A DNA stretch of 64,000 nt from Anthracocystis setariae (GCA_928724745.1 CAKMXJ010000011.1:586233-650232), one strand, 5' to 3'; shown: positions 52,184 through 61,235, counted from the first letter of the stretch. Numbers and translations are program-made. The notes: generated by a model not told the origin, from the letters alone.

Positions 52184-53971
52184 ATGATCCCGAAGCGCCG
52201 TCGAAGTACCCGAAGCACTGCAGCCCGCCCAAAGCCACCTCCGAAGAAGGTGCGCAAACCTCCGAAGAAACGTCAGCCTCCCCGAGCCCGCACACAAGGC
52301 CCGAGCAAGCCTGAGCTTGAGCCTGAGCTGGACTTGGTGGTGCTAATCCCGGGTCCCGAGTATCCGACCCCTCCCGAGGAGGAGCTAGCTGCACCCGAAG
52401 AGGATTTTCAAGACACCGACTATGCCGATGATCCCGAGGAAGATCTGGAGGAGCTGATGGAAGTTGCCGAACAAACCGAATGGACCGAGGGGGATGAGGA
52501 GGTGGTAGCTGATGCCAAAGCAGCGCCCGAAGCAGCAGTTGCAGAGCCCGCAGCAGCCGTACCCACGCCCGAGGAGCTCCGAAAAGACAAACCAGAGGAT
52601 GTGGATGCCTGGAATGTCACCGTATATCCCGAGGACTTGCTTCGGATCCACGGGCGTTCACTGACTCTGGTTCGGCTGGTCTCCCGAGCGCCGTTCCCCA
52701 TTGTCCGAGATGCAGAGATGTACCGAAGATGGATTTACCTTGCCGAAGGGTTCGGGTATCTCAAGGTGGAGCCTCGGTACAAGGAGCCGCTCATTCGGGC
52801 CTTTCAGCAGCACATGAACATTCAACCAAATGCCTTCGGGATTGCATTCTCTGCGGGCTGCCCTACGGTCACTCTTCGGATGCTGGTGGATGCTCTTCGG
52901 GAGGTAAGCTGTACCTCGGTGCGCATTCAGGCTTACGGTATGAAGCTTCCGCTGCTCGGGGTGTTTACGGAGCCAGGCAACCCAAAACATCCGCTCTCGG
53001 GAACCAACACGTGGGACCTCGGTGTCAATTATGACAGCTCGGACATCTGGATGGTCAGCTTCGGGAGGAAGCCCGACAAGCCGAACCGCCAATTTCCCAT
53101 GCTGACGCCCCTCGGGCAGGGGTTCGGCGGTGTGGACATGCAGCTCCGCACTCCGAAGGGCCTCGGGATCAAACTGAAGATCTACCCGAGGCTCGTGCAT
53201 GGTATCAAAGCCTTCAACAGCAAGATGGCGCGCTCGGAGCCCCAGAGCATGGCTACGGTCAAGAAGCGGTTCACCTCGGTACGTCGGCTGGTGGATGACT
53301 TGGCTTCAGTACCGCCCGAGATGCTCGGAGGTCTCCGAATGGAGGTGACCATGACTGCTCGGACACTCACCAAGGCTGCCGAAGAGCTTGCAGACCTCCC
53401 GTATCTGTCCCTCAGCACCTTCATTGATGCCGAGCTGCCGTGGGCCAAGCCTCTGCAGCTGCACCTGCTCACAGTGCAGGTCTCGGACATGCTTCGGAAT
53501 GCTCAGCACCTACACACGGTGGCTTCGGGCATCACGGTCATGAAGAAGCGCGGAGTCTCGGCACCAACAGAACTGGCAAAGAGAATTATCGGGGATCTCT
53601 TGAACAGTCTCGGCTGGAATACTGGTCTTCGGCAGCCCACTCGGTGGAACAACACCTTTGCCTGGTGGCTTCAGGATGATTCGGCAGCTCAGGTTATCAC
53701 CTCGGGACCAGCACGGATCACCATCCCCCCTTCAGTGGATGTTCGGCAGATGTGGGATCTTATTCGGCTCCACATTCCTTGCCGAGATTGCACAAACCCC
53801 AACAGTCGGTATCATTCGGTTGGCGGACGGAAAAGATGGGTCCTTCGGTGTTCCGAATGTGACCGAAGGTTAAATCGGAATGAGACAGTAGCTCATCTCA
53901 GCCACCTTCTCAGTTTCGGCACCTTCCCTGTGGATCTGGGACAGTTCGGCATCACTGTCATTCTCCCCTAG
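52184..53971 (+). CDS. Gene X: subtelomeric protein with C-terminal zinc ribbon, module A copy
   Basis: This 595-aa protein is not recognised. Residues 4-45 are very basic and proline-rich (KKVRKPPKKRQPPRAR), which looks like a nuclear localisation or DNA-contact region. Residues about 46-135 are acidic. A globular core follows (DVDAWNVTVYPEDLLRIHG, FGIAFSAGCPTVTLRML, FGGVDMQL, SVPPEMLGGLRMEV). The C-terminus has a zinc ribbon with CRDC (533-536) and CSEC (556-559), followed by LNRNETVAHLSHLL. A TATA box lies 70 bp upstream, and the frame has no stop. The coding DNA is full of TCGG/CCGA words phased at about 10.3 bp. Conservation of the frame between A and B (one amino-acid change, R to W) and similarity to module C suggest a real gene family. 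A DNA-associated role is inference. Confidence 0.78.
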   Translation: MIPKRRRSTRSTAARPKPPPKKVRKPPKKRQPPRARTQGPSKPELEPELDLVVLIPGPEYPTPPEEELAAPEEDFQDTDYADDPEEDLEELMEVAEQTEWTEGDEEVVADAKAAPEAAVAEPAAAVPTPEELRKDKPEDVDAWNVTVYPEDLLRIHGRSLTLVRLVSRAPFPIVRDAEMYRRWIYLAEGFGYLKVEPRYKEPLIRAFQQHMNIQPNAFGIAFSAGCPTVTLRMLVDALREVSCTSVRIQAYGMKLPLLGVFTEPGNPKHPLSGTNTWDLGVNYDSSDIWMVSFGRKPDKPNRQFPMLTPLGQGFGGVDMQLRTPKGLGIKLKIYPRLVHGIKAFNSKMARSEPQSMATVKKRFTSVRRLVDDLASVPPEMLGGLRMEVTMTARTLTKAAEELADLPYLSLSTFIDAELPWAKPLQLHLLTVQVSDMLRNAQHLHTVASGITVMKKRGVSAPTELAKRIIGDLLNSLGWNTGLRQPTRWNNTFAWWLQDDSAAQVITSGPARITIPPSVDVRQMWDLIRLHIPCRDCTNPNSRYHSVGGRKRWVLRCSECDRRLNRNETVAHLSHLLSFGTFPVDLGQFGITVILP

Positions 53972-54277
53972 CACTTTGGGTACCACTTTGGCAATCAGTA
54001 TATATTCTCGGCAGCAACACGGTCTTGATTTTTATCTTTCGGCAATCCCAAACTGGCTCGGGCACGCCCGAAGGCTCCTGTCAGCTTCGGGCATTGTGCA
54101 TGCATGCTCGGTCCACTTCGGGCATTGCGGCACGAACACAAAATTAATTACCCTGCCAATTTACATCTTCCTTCCCTACCACCACCATCCTCCACTCCAT
54201 TCCCGAGCTGTCCGAACCATTTCCAGTCCTGCCCGAAGCAGCCAACTGCTCCCAAACCACTTCAAAAATTTCCAACC

Positions 54278-54941
54278 ATGCCCGTAGTGACTCCGAAGTG
54301 CTACAAGTGCCACACTCAGGGTGCCGAATGCATTTTGCAAGATCCAAACAGTCCGAAGTGTAACCGATGCATTCAGCTCAGGAGCCGATGTAACCGAATG
54401 CAGAAAGGTAAGTTCCCGAATCAATTTAGTGGTTGCCGAAGATGCCGAGACTGACATCACAGTTTCCAAACCTTCAGTGCCAGACTTTGGTGATTCCGAG
54501 CTAGGCCGAATTCTCCGAGAGATTTACTTGGAGAAAAACAGGAAGGCCAATCCCAACCCAGATGCCGAATGGGTTCCTGTCAGCACCGAAGTCAGAATTC
54601 GGCAGGGCTTGGCATCCGAGAATCCCGAACTGGTCCAACAAACCATGGATTTTCTGTCTAAGCAGCCCGAACCTGGTCCGAGCAAAAAAAGGAAGGCAAA
54701 GGAAAACCCACTTTTCACAAACAAAGCCGAAGGGATGAAACTTTGCAAGGAGCTGCAGACTAACATTGCCGAACAGTCAAGCAAGCTTGCCGAACTTGTC
54801 CGTGCCATCAACAAGGATGTCCGAATCCACAATGCTGTAGCCGCACTGCACCAACTTGGTGCCAAGGAATATGGCAAGATTGACGAGCTTCCCGAACCAG
54901 GTGAGGATGATGCCGAAGTGGAGATTCAAGAAGGTGACTGA
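54278..54941 (+). CDS. Gene Y: small Zn2Cys6-type protein, two exons, module A copy
   Basis: Exon 1 is 54278-54407 and exon 2 is 54463-54941. A 55-nt intron (GTAAGT...CACAG) joins them in frame to give 202 aa. Residues 8-38 hold six cysteines spaced C-x2-C-x6-C-x9-C-x2-C-x6-C (C8, C11, C18, C28, C31, C38), the pattern of fungal Zn(II)2Cys6 clusters that usually bind CGG triplets. The first loop (HTQGAE) lacks the usual basic residues, while the second (IQLRSR) is basic. The rest contains a KKRKAKEN nuclear signal, a helical segment (LCKELQTNIAEQSSKLAELVRAI) and an acidic tail. It lies about 300 bp downstream of gene X on the same strand. A role as a DNA-binding partner of the module is inference; splicing is predicted only. 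Confidence 0.68.
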
Positions 54942-55254
54942 ACTCTCGGACTTGTTTCGGCCTTCAATATTATTGCACCTCAGCCGAATTGGCTAACATG
55001 TGTCCGATAATATGTCTCCTGGAAATATAATGTCCGAAATAACTTTTAGCTGGCCGAATGTGGTCTGACACCTGCCAAGCTAACAAATGTATTTTCTGAG
55101 AAAATATTTCCACCCCGAAAAATCATCTTGGTAGCCGAGCCATGAGTGTGACAGCCGAACTTGATGCTCGGGCACAGTGAGACTCATTATCCATGCCAAG
55201 CCATAAACTCGGGTACCCACTCTCAACTTTGGGCTTTTGAATTTACAAGTTGGA

Positions 55255-55540
55255 TGCCAAACAACAATCTTGAATGCCAAACAACAGTCTCGGATGCCGA
55301 ACATCAAGTTGGATTGCCAAATGACCACCTTGGCTGCCGAACATTAATTGTGGATGCCAAACATAGATCACAAATGCCGAACATCAGATTATTTTGCCAA
55401 ATTAGGATACATTTTGCCGAACACAGACCATATGTGCCAAACTTGTGCTGAAGTTGCCGAACCACAGCCACAGGTGCCAAACCTATGCTGAAGCTGCCAA
55501 ACCTCTGACCAAGTGTCCGAGGGGAACCAAGGGTGGCCGA
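55255..55540 (+). repeat. Exact 20-bp periodic array of TGCC(G/A)AA
   Basis: TGCCRAA starts at 55255, 55275, 55295 and every 20 bp up to 55495 (13 units). Two more related words (GTCCGA at 55515, GGCCGA at 55535) keep the phase. The 13 bases between words vary freely, so this is a spaced-motif array, not a plain tandem repeat. In seven or more units the G is A, as expected of CpG decay. Module B keeps only the first four units before its telomeric cap. Confidence 0.93.
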
Positions 55541-55594
55541 GTTTTTTTTACCCTTTTTTCTGACCATTTTTTCTGAACATTTTTTGACCATTTT

Positions 55595-55603
55595 TTAGGG
55601 TTA
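55595..55603 (+). repeat. Interstitial telomeric unit 7
   Basis: A single TTAGGGTTA lies at the right end of module A, within T-rich DNA. Confidence 0.6.
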
Positions 55604-56261
55604 TTTTTTGGGTTCTAATGCTTAGGGTTAGGGTTCTAATGCTTATCCGGAGCTAGGCAGGGTTCTAATGCTTATCCCCAGCTAGGCAGCTCCGGAAGAC
55701 GGTCCATTTGAAAATTGGAAGACGCGTCTGTATTCAAATTTGAAGACGGTCCAATACAAATTAAGACGGTCTAATACAAATTAGAAATCGGTCAGGGTTC
55801 TAATGCTTATCCCCAGCTAGGCAGCTCTGGAAGACGGTCCATTTGAAAATTGGAAGACGCGTCTGTATTCAAATTGGAAGACGGTCCAATACAAATTAAG
55901 ACGGTCCAATACAAATTAAGACGGTCCAATACAAATTAAGACGGTCCAATACAAATTAGACCGGACGCGTCCAAAATTCCTGCTTTTTTCTGCTTGTTCT
56001 GAACGTGTCACAACACGTGTTCTAACACGTCCGGAGACGTCCGAAATTCCTGCTTTTTTCTGCTTGTTCAGAACGTGTCACAACACGTGTTCTAACATAG
56101 CTGGAGGCGTCCGAAATTCCTGCTTTTTTCTGCTTGTTCAGAACGTGTCACAACACGTGTTCTAACACGTCCGGAGACGTCCAAAATTCCTGCTTTTTTC
56201 TGCTTGTTCAGAACGTGTCACAACACGTGTTCTAACATGTCCGGAAGCGTCCGAAATTCCT
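55604..56261. repeat. S3 family modules a-d
   Basis: Four nested copies share the left boundary GGGTTCTAATGCTTATC: at about 55609 (cut after only TTCTAATGC), 55634 (cut after GCTAGGCAG), 55660 and 55793. Between them are short TTAGGG tracts (55622-55635) or direct joins. The longest copy includes 20-bp tandem units (GACGGTCCAATACAAATTAA) at about 55880-55960 and then a 70-bp satellite. Confidence 0.85.
55981..56260 (+). repeat. 70-bp satellite with CACGTG, array 1
   Basis: Four units start TGCTTTTTTCTGCTTGTTC at 55981, 56051, 56121 and 56191. Each contains GTGTCACAACACGTGTTC, with the palindromic E-box CACGTG, and an ACGTCCGGAGACGTCC-like part. Confidence 0.92.
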
Positions 56262-56278
56262 GGTTAGGGTTAAGGGTT
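56262..56278 (+). repeat. Interstitial telomeric tract 9
   Basis: GGTTAGGGTTAAGGGTT separates S3 modules d and e; one unit is imperfect. Confidence 0.85.
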
Positions 56279-56693
56279 CTAATGCTTATCCCCAGCTAGG
56301 CAGCTCTGGAAGACGGTCCATTTGAAAATTGGAAGACGCGTCTGTATTCAAATTGGAAGACGGTCCAATACAAATTAAGACGGTCCAATACAAATTAAGA
56401 CGGTCCAATACAAATTAAGACGGTCCAATACAAATTAGACCGGACGCGTCCAAAATTCCTGCTTTTTTCTGCTTGTTCTGAACGTGTCACAACACGTGTT
56501 CTAACACGTCCGGAGACGTCCGAAATTCCTGCTTTTTTCTGCTTGTTCAGAACGTGTCACAACACGTGTTCTAACATAGCTGGAGGCGTCCGAAATTCCT
56601 GCTTTTTTCTGCTTGTTCAGAACGTGTCACAACACGTGTTCTAACACGTCCGGAGACGTCCAAAATTCCTGCTTTTTTCTGCTTGTTCAGAAC
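56275..56693. repeat. S3 module e with 70-bp satellite array 2
   Basis: This near-identical copy of module d has satellite units starting at 56460, 56530, 56600 and 56670. It is cut after TTGTTCAGAAC and capped by telomeric repeats, whereas module d is cut at a different place. Confidence 0.92.

Positions 56694-56727
<34 letters not shown>
56694..56727 (+). repeat. Interstitial telomeric tract 10
   Basis: About five TTAGGG units, one with an extra T, form the left border of module B. Confidence 0.95.
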
Positions 56728-57546
56728 CACTTGGTTTCCCTTGTGAGTTATGATGATCTGATGGTACCGTTGGAAAGGTCTTTCAATATCCCGCATGTAA
56801 AAAAAATTTTGGACCGGCACTTGCACGCGTTACGGTGGAGGTACAGCAAATGTAGGTCTACGCGATGACTTTGGCAGGTGGCGATGATGAGGAACCATAA
56901 CTCATCCACTTGCACCCTACAGGCAGGTGGAGGGGACCATTTGACCAAGGCCATGCAAAATCTGGATGCTGTAGCGTGATTTGTTGATATATGAGAGGCC
57001 TCGGGAGTTTTCCATGGGCTCCGAAGCTCGGGAGACATGTGCGGGCAGTGCAGAGAGAGCCTTGGACGCGTCGGTAATTAAATTGAATATTCAGTTGGAG
57101 CTCGGCAACTGCCCGAAGGCTCTTGCAGCCTCGGGTGTTGTTACAGAAGTATGCCCGAAGCTCGGAAGGCTCGGAAGGATTGATGGTGAGACAAAGTTTT
57201 CTCTTGGCACTAGATGGAGTGTGCTCGGGCACAGGCGGAAAATGCCAGAAACCCTCGGGAGCTGGACATGTCTTCGGGCTCCTAAGCAGATTGGTCCGAA
57301 GGCTTCGGGCCATTTGCACGTGCTTCGGGTATACTTGTCCGGGTTCCGAGATGCCGACCCTGTCCGTGCCAGCCGAGAGATGTGCACATGGGGAATAAAT
57401 AAATAATGAAGGAAATAAGTGGAAAAGAATAGAGGCACCAAAATCCATGCGGGAGCCTCGGTGGCTTCGGAGGCTGAAGAGATGAGCTTCGGGTCCTTCA
57501 GTATTCCTCGGGCACATTGATCATTTCCGAAGGTGGCTGCAAAAAG

Positions 57547-57555
57547 TATATATAA
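57547..57555 (+). promoter_or_regulatory. TATA box of gene X, module B
   Basis: The same TATATATAA as in module A, about 70 bp upstream of the ATG at 57623. Confidence 0.7.
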
Positions 57556-57622
57556 GAGCCGATGGTGCCGAGCCAGGGCCGTTGACCCCTGACTTGAAAC
57601 CATCCCCACCAAACCAGCAGCA

Positions 57623-59410
57623 ATGATCCCGAAGCGCCGTCGAAGTACCCGAAGCACTGCAGCCCGCCCGAAGCCACCTCCGAAGAAGGTGCGCAAACCT
57701 CCGAAGAAACGTCAGCCTCCCCGAGCCCGCACACAAGGCCCGAGCAAGCCTGAGCTTGAGCCTGAGCTGGACTTGGTGGTGCTAATCCCGGGTCCCGAGT
57801 ATCCGACCCCTCCCGAGGAGGAGCTAGCTGCACCCGAAGAGGATTTTCAAGACACCGACTATGCCGATGATCCCGAGGAAGATCTGGAGGAGCTGATGGA
57901 AGTTGCCGAACAAACCGAATGGACCGAGGGGGATGAGGAGGTGGTAGCTGATGCCAAAGCAGCGCCCGAAGCAGCAGTTGCAGAGCCCGCAGCAGCCGTA
58001 CCCACGCCCGAGGAGCTCCGAAAAGACAAACCAGAGGATGTGGATGCCTGGAATGTCACCGTATATCCCGAGGACTTGCTTCGGATCCACGGGCGTTCAC
58101 TGACTCTGGTTCGGCTGGTCTCCCGAGCGCCGTTCCCCATTGTCCGAGATGCAGAGATGTACCGAAGATGGATTTACCTTGCCGAAGGGTTCGGGTATCT
58201 CAAGGTGGAGCCTCGGTACAAGGAGCCGCTCATTCGGGCCTTTCAGCAGCACATGAACATTCAACCAAATGCCTTCGGGATTGCATTCTCTGCAGGCTGC
58301 CCTACGGTCACTCTTCGGATGCTGGTGGATGCTCTTCGGGAGGTAAGCTGTACCTCGGTGCGCATTCAGGCTTACGGTATGAAGCTTCCGCTGCTCGGGG
58401 TGTTTACGGAGCCAGGCAACCCAAAACATCCGCTCTCGGGAACCAACACGTGGGACCTCGGTGTCAATTATGACAGCTCGGACATCTGGATGGTCAGCTT
58501 CGGGAGGAAGCCCGACAAGCCGAACCGCCAATTTCCCATGCTGACGCCCCTCGGGCAGGGGTTCGGCGGTGTGGACATGCAGCTCCGCACTCCGAAGGGC
58601 CTCGGGATCAAACTGAAGATCTACCCGAGGCTCGTGCATGGTATCAAAGCCTTCAACAGCAAGATGGCGCGCTCGGAGCCCCAGAGCATGGCTACGGTCA
58701 AGAAGCGGTTCACCTCGGTACGTCGGCTGGTGGATGACTTGGCTTCAGTACCGCCCGAGATGCTTGGAGGTCTCCGAATGGAGGTGACCATGACTGCTCG
58801 GACACTCACCAAGGCTGCCGAAGAGCTTGCAGACCTCCCGTATCTGTCCCTCAGCACCTTCATTGATGCCGAGCTGCCGTGGGCCAAGCCTCTGCAGCTG
58901 CACCTGCTCACAGTGCAGGTCTCGGACATGCTTCGGAATGCTCAGCACCTACACACGGTGGCTTCGGGCATCACGGTCATGAAGAAGCGCGGAGTCTCGG
59001 CACCAACAGAACTGGCAAAGAGAATTATTGGGGATCTCTTGAACAGTCTCGGCTGGAATACTGGTCTTCGGCAGCCCACTTGGTGGAACAACACCTTTGC
59101 CTGGTGGCTTCAGGATGATTCGGCAGCTCAGGTTATCACCTCGGGACCAGCACGGATCACCATCCCCCCTTCAGTGGATGTTCGGCAGATGTGGGATCTT
59201 ATTCGGCTCCACATTCCTTGCCGAGATTGCACAAACCCCAACAGTCGGTATCATTCGGTTGGCGGACGGAAAAGATGGGTCCTTCGGTGTTCCGAATGTG
59301 ACCGAAGGTTAAATCGGAATGAGACAGTAGCTCATCTCAGCCACCTTCTCAGTTTCGGCACCTTCCCTGTGGATCTGGGACAGTTCGGCATCACTGTCAT
59401 TCTCCCCTAG
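57623..59410 (+). CDS. Gene X, module B copy
   Basis: This 595-aa copy is identical to the module A protein except for one substitution: the sequence RQPTRWNN of A reads RQPTWWNN here, caused by CGG to TGG at 59081. The zinc ribbon cysteines at 533, 536, 556 and 559, the basic N-terminus and the TATA box are kept. The other nucleotide differences in the gene are silent, and all are CpG transitions. Whether both copies are transcribed is unknown, and product function is not recognised. Confidence 0.78.
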   Translation: MIPKRRRSTRSTAARPKPPPKKVRKPPKKRQPPRARTQGPSKPELEPELDLVVLIPGPEYPTPPEEELAAPEEDFQDTDYADDPEEDLEELMEVAEQTEWTEGDEEVVADAKAAPEAAVAEPAAAVPTPEELRKDKPEDVDAWNVTVYPEDLLRIHGRSLTLVRLVSRAPFPIVRDAEMYRRWIYLAEGFGYLKVEPRYKEPLIRAFQQHMNIQPNAFGIAFSAGCPTVTLRMLVDALREVSCTSVRIQAYGMKLPLLGVFTEPGNPKHPLSGTNTWDLGVNYDSSDIWMVSFGRKPDKPNRQFPMLTPLGQGFGGVDMQLRTPKGLGIKLKIYPRLVHGIKAFNSKMARSEPQSMATVKKRFTSVRRLVDDLASVPPEMLGGLRMEVTMTARTLTKAAEELADLPYLSLSTFIDAELPWAKPLQLHLLTVQVSDMLRNAQHLHTVASGITVMKKRGVSAPTELAKRIIGDLLNSLGWNTGLRQPTWWNNTFAWWLQDDSAAQVITSGPARITIPPSVDVRQMWDLIRLHIPCRDCTNPNSRYHSVGGRKRWVLRCSECDRRLNRNETVAHLSHLLSFGTFPVDLGQFGITVILP

Positions 59411-59716
59411 CACTTTGGGTACCACTTTGGCAATCAGTATATATTCTCGGCAGCAACACGGTCTTGATTTTTATCTTTCGGCAATCCCAAACTGGCTCGG
59501 GCACGCCCGAAGGCTCCTGTCAGCTTCGGGCATTGTGCATGCATGCTCGGTCCACTTCGGGCATTGCGGCACGAACACAAAATTAATTACCCTGCCAATT
59601 TACATCTTCCTTCCCTACCACCACCATCCTCCACTCCATTCCCGAGCTGTCCAAACCATTTCCAGTCCTGCCCGAAGCAGCCAACTGCTCCCAAACCACT
59701 TCAAAAATTTCCAACC

Positions 59717-60380
59717 ATGCCCGTAGTGACTCCGAAGTGCTACAAGTGCCACACTCAGGGTGCCAAATGCATTTTGCAAGATCCAAACAGTCCGAAGTGT
59801 AACCGATGCATTCAGCTCAGGAGCCGATGTAACCGAATGCAGAAAGGTAAGTTCCCGAATCAATTTAGTGGTTGCCGAAGATGCCGAGACTGACATCACA
59901 GTTTCCAAACCTTCAGTGCCAGACTTTGGTGATTCCGAGCTAGGCCGAATTCTCCGAGAGATTTACTTGGAGAAAAACAGGAAGGCCAATCCCAACCCAG
60001 ATGCCGAATGGGTTCCTGTCAGCACCGAAGTCAGAATTCGGCAGGGCTTGGCATCCGAGAATCCCGAACTGGTCCAACAAACCATGGATTTTCTGTCTAA
60101 GCAGCCCGAACCTGGTCCGAGCAAAAAAAGGAAGGCAAAGGAAAACCCACTTTTCACAAACAAAGCCGAAGGGATGAAACTTTGCAAGGAGCTGCAGACT
60201 AACATTGCCAAACAGTCAAGCAAGCTTGCCGAACTTGTCCGTGCCATCAACAAGGATGTCCGAATCCACAATGCTGTAGCCGCACTGCACCAACTTGGTG
60301 CCAAGGAATATGGCAAGATTGACGAGCTTCCCGAACCAGGTGAGGATGATGCCGAAGTGGAGATTCAAGAAGGTGACTGA
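59717..60380 (+). CDS. Gene Y, module B copy
   Basis: Exons 59717-59846 and 59902-60380 give 202 aa with the same six-cysteine cluster. Two changes from module A, both E to K by CpG transitions (59765 and 60210), alter HTQGAEC to HTQGAKC just before the third cysteine and IAEQ to IAKQ in the helix. The first adds a basic residue in the loop that contacts DNA in Gal4-type clusters. The gene is otherwise unchanged and retains the 55-nt intron. Confidence 0.67.
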
Positions 60381-60768
60381 ACTCTCGGACTTGTTTCGGC
60401 CTTCAATATTATTGCACCTCAGCCGAATTGGCTAACATGTGTCCGATAATATGTCTCCTGGAAATATAATGTCCGAAATAACTTTTAGCTGGCCGAATGT
60501 GGTCTGACACCTGCCAAGCTAACAAATGTATTTTCTGAGAAAATATTTCCACCCCGAAAAATCATCTTGGTAGCCGAGCCATGAGTGTGACAGCCGAACT
60601 TGATGCTCGGGCACAGTGAGACTCATTATCCATGCCAAGCCATAAACTCGGGTACCCACTCTCAACTTTGGGCTTTTGAATTTACAAGTTGGATGCCAAA
60701 CAACAATCTTGAATGCCAAACAACAGTCTCGGATGCCGAACATCAAGTTGGATTGCCAAATGACCACC

Positions 60769-60777
60769 TTAGGGTTA
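60769..60777 (+). repeat. Interstitial telomeric unit 11
   Basis: A single TTAGGGTTA caps module B and leads into S1 copy f. Confidence 0.9.
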
Positions 60778-61235
60778 CAAGGGGGTCTGAATTACAAACA
60801 GGGTAGGGTTGCTTAATAAAAGTTGTTCATCTACCCAAAATAGGTATATTTGATTACTTAACCCTACGCAAGTTGCATAATAAAATGTTGCTGTACGGCT
60901 CCGTCAATATCGGCCCGACTCGACTCGGGTTGGCAAAAATTTCACTTTTCAGGGATGCACCCATAGTAAACTATGGCTCAAATAGGCCCAAATGAACACC
61001 CTGAAACTCCCATGGAAGGGCGCAAAGTGGTTGTGGAGCTATGGCCGACTTGTTGTTTTTGGAGATTTTGGTCGAAGCTCCAAGGGTCCCCCCTTTGAAA
61101 GTGGGAAAATGGACCACCTCCAATCTCCATGCTAGCTTAATCAAACTTGCTCACACATGCTAGGAGATGCTAGCAGTGAAGTTTCAGAGGGAGCGCACCC
61201 CTGGTTGCTGAGATACGGTGACTCGGGTTTTGACC
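60775..61235. repeat. S1 copy f (461 bp)
   Basis: It has the fixed left boundary and is cut after GGGTTTTGACC, then capped by telomeric repeats. Confidence 0.92.

Larger units (their letters stand above)
51289..55594 (+). repeat. Subtelomeric module A (S2 family)
   Basis: The left end is ACACTTGGTTTCCC after TTAGGG. Bases from here to about 55329 are repeated at 56728-60768 (module B) with a constant offset of 5,439, no indels seen and eleven substitutions found. It carries gene X, gene Y and a 20-bp periodic array. The right end fades into T-rich DNA and a TTAGGG at 55595. CpG occurs mainly as TCGG or CCGA. Confidence 0.93.
56728..60768 (+). repeat. Subtelomeric module B (S2 family), near-identical to module A
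   Basis: It matches 51289-55329 at an offset of 5,439 without indels. It is cut after TGACCACC, inside the 20-bp array, and capped by TTAGGG. Gene X and gene Y are complete. Confidence 0.95.

Noticed and set aside
53972..54277. Extra upstream exon for gene Y
   Set aside because: Frames there are open but show no start in good context or splice sites that improve the protein; the ATG at 54278 begins directly before the cysteine cluster.
55255..55540. CRISPR-like spaced repeat array
   Set aside because: Words of 7-8 bp at 20-bp steps in a fungal subtelomere, with no Cas genes and CpG decay, do not fit CRISPR repeat and spacer lengths.
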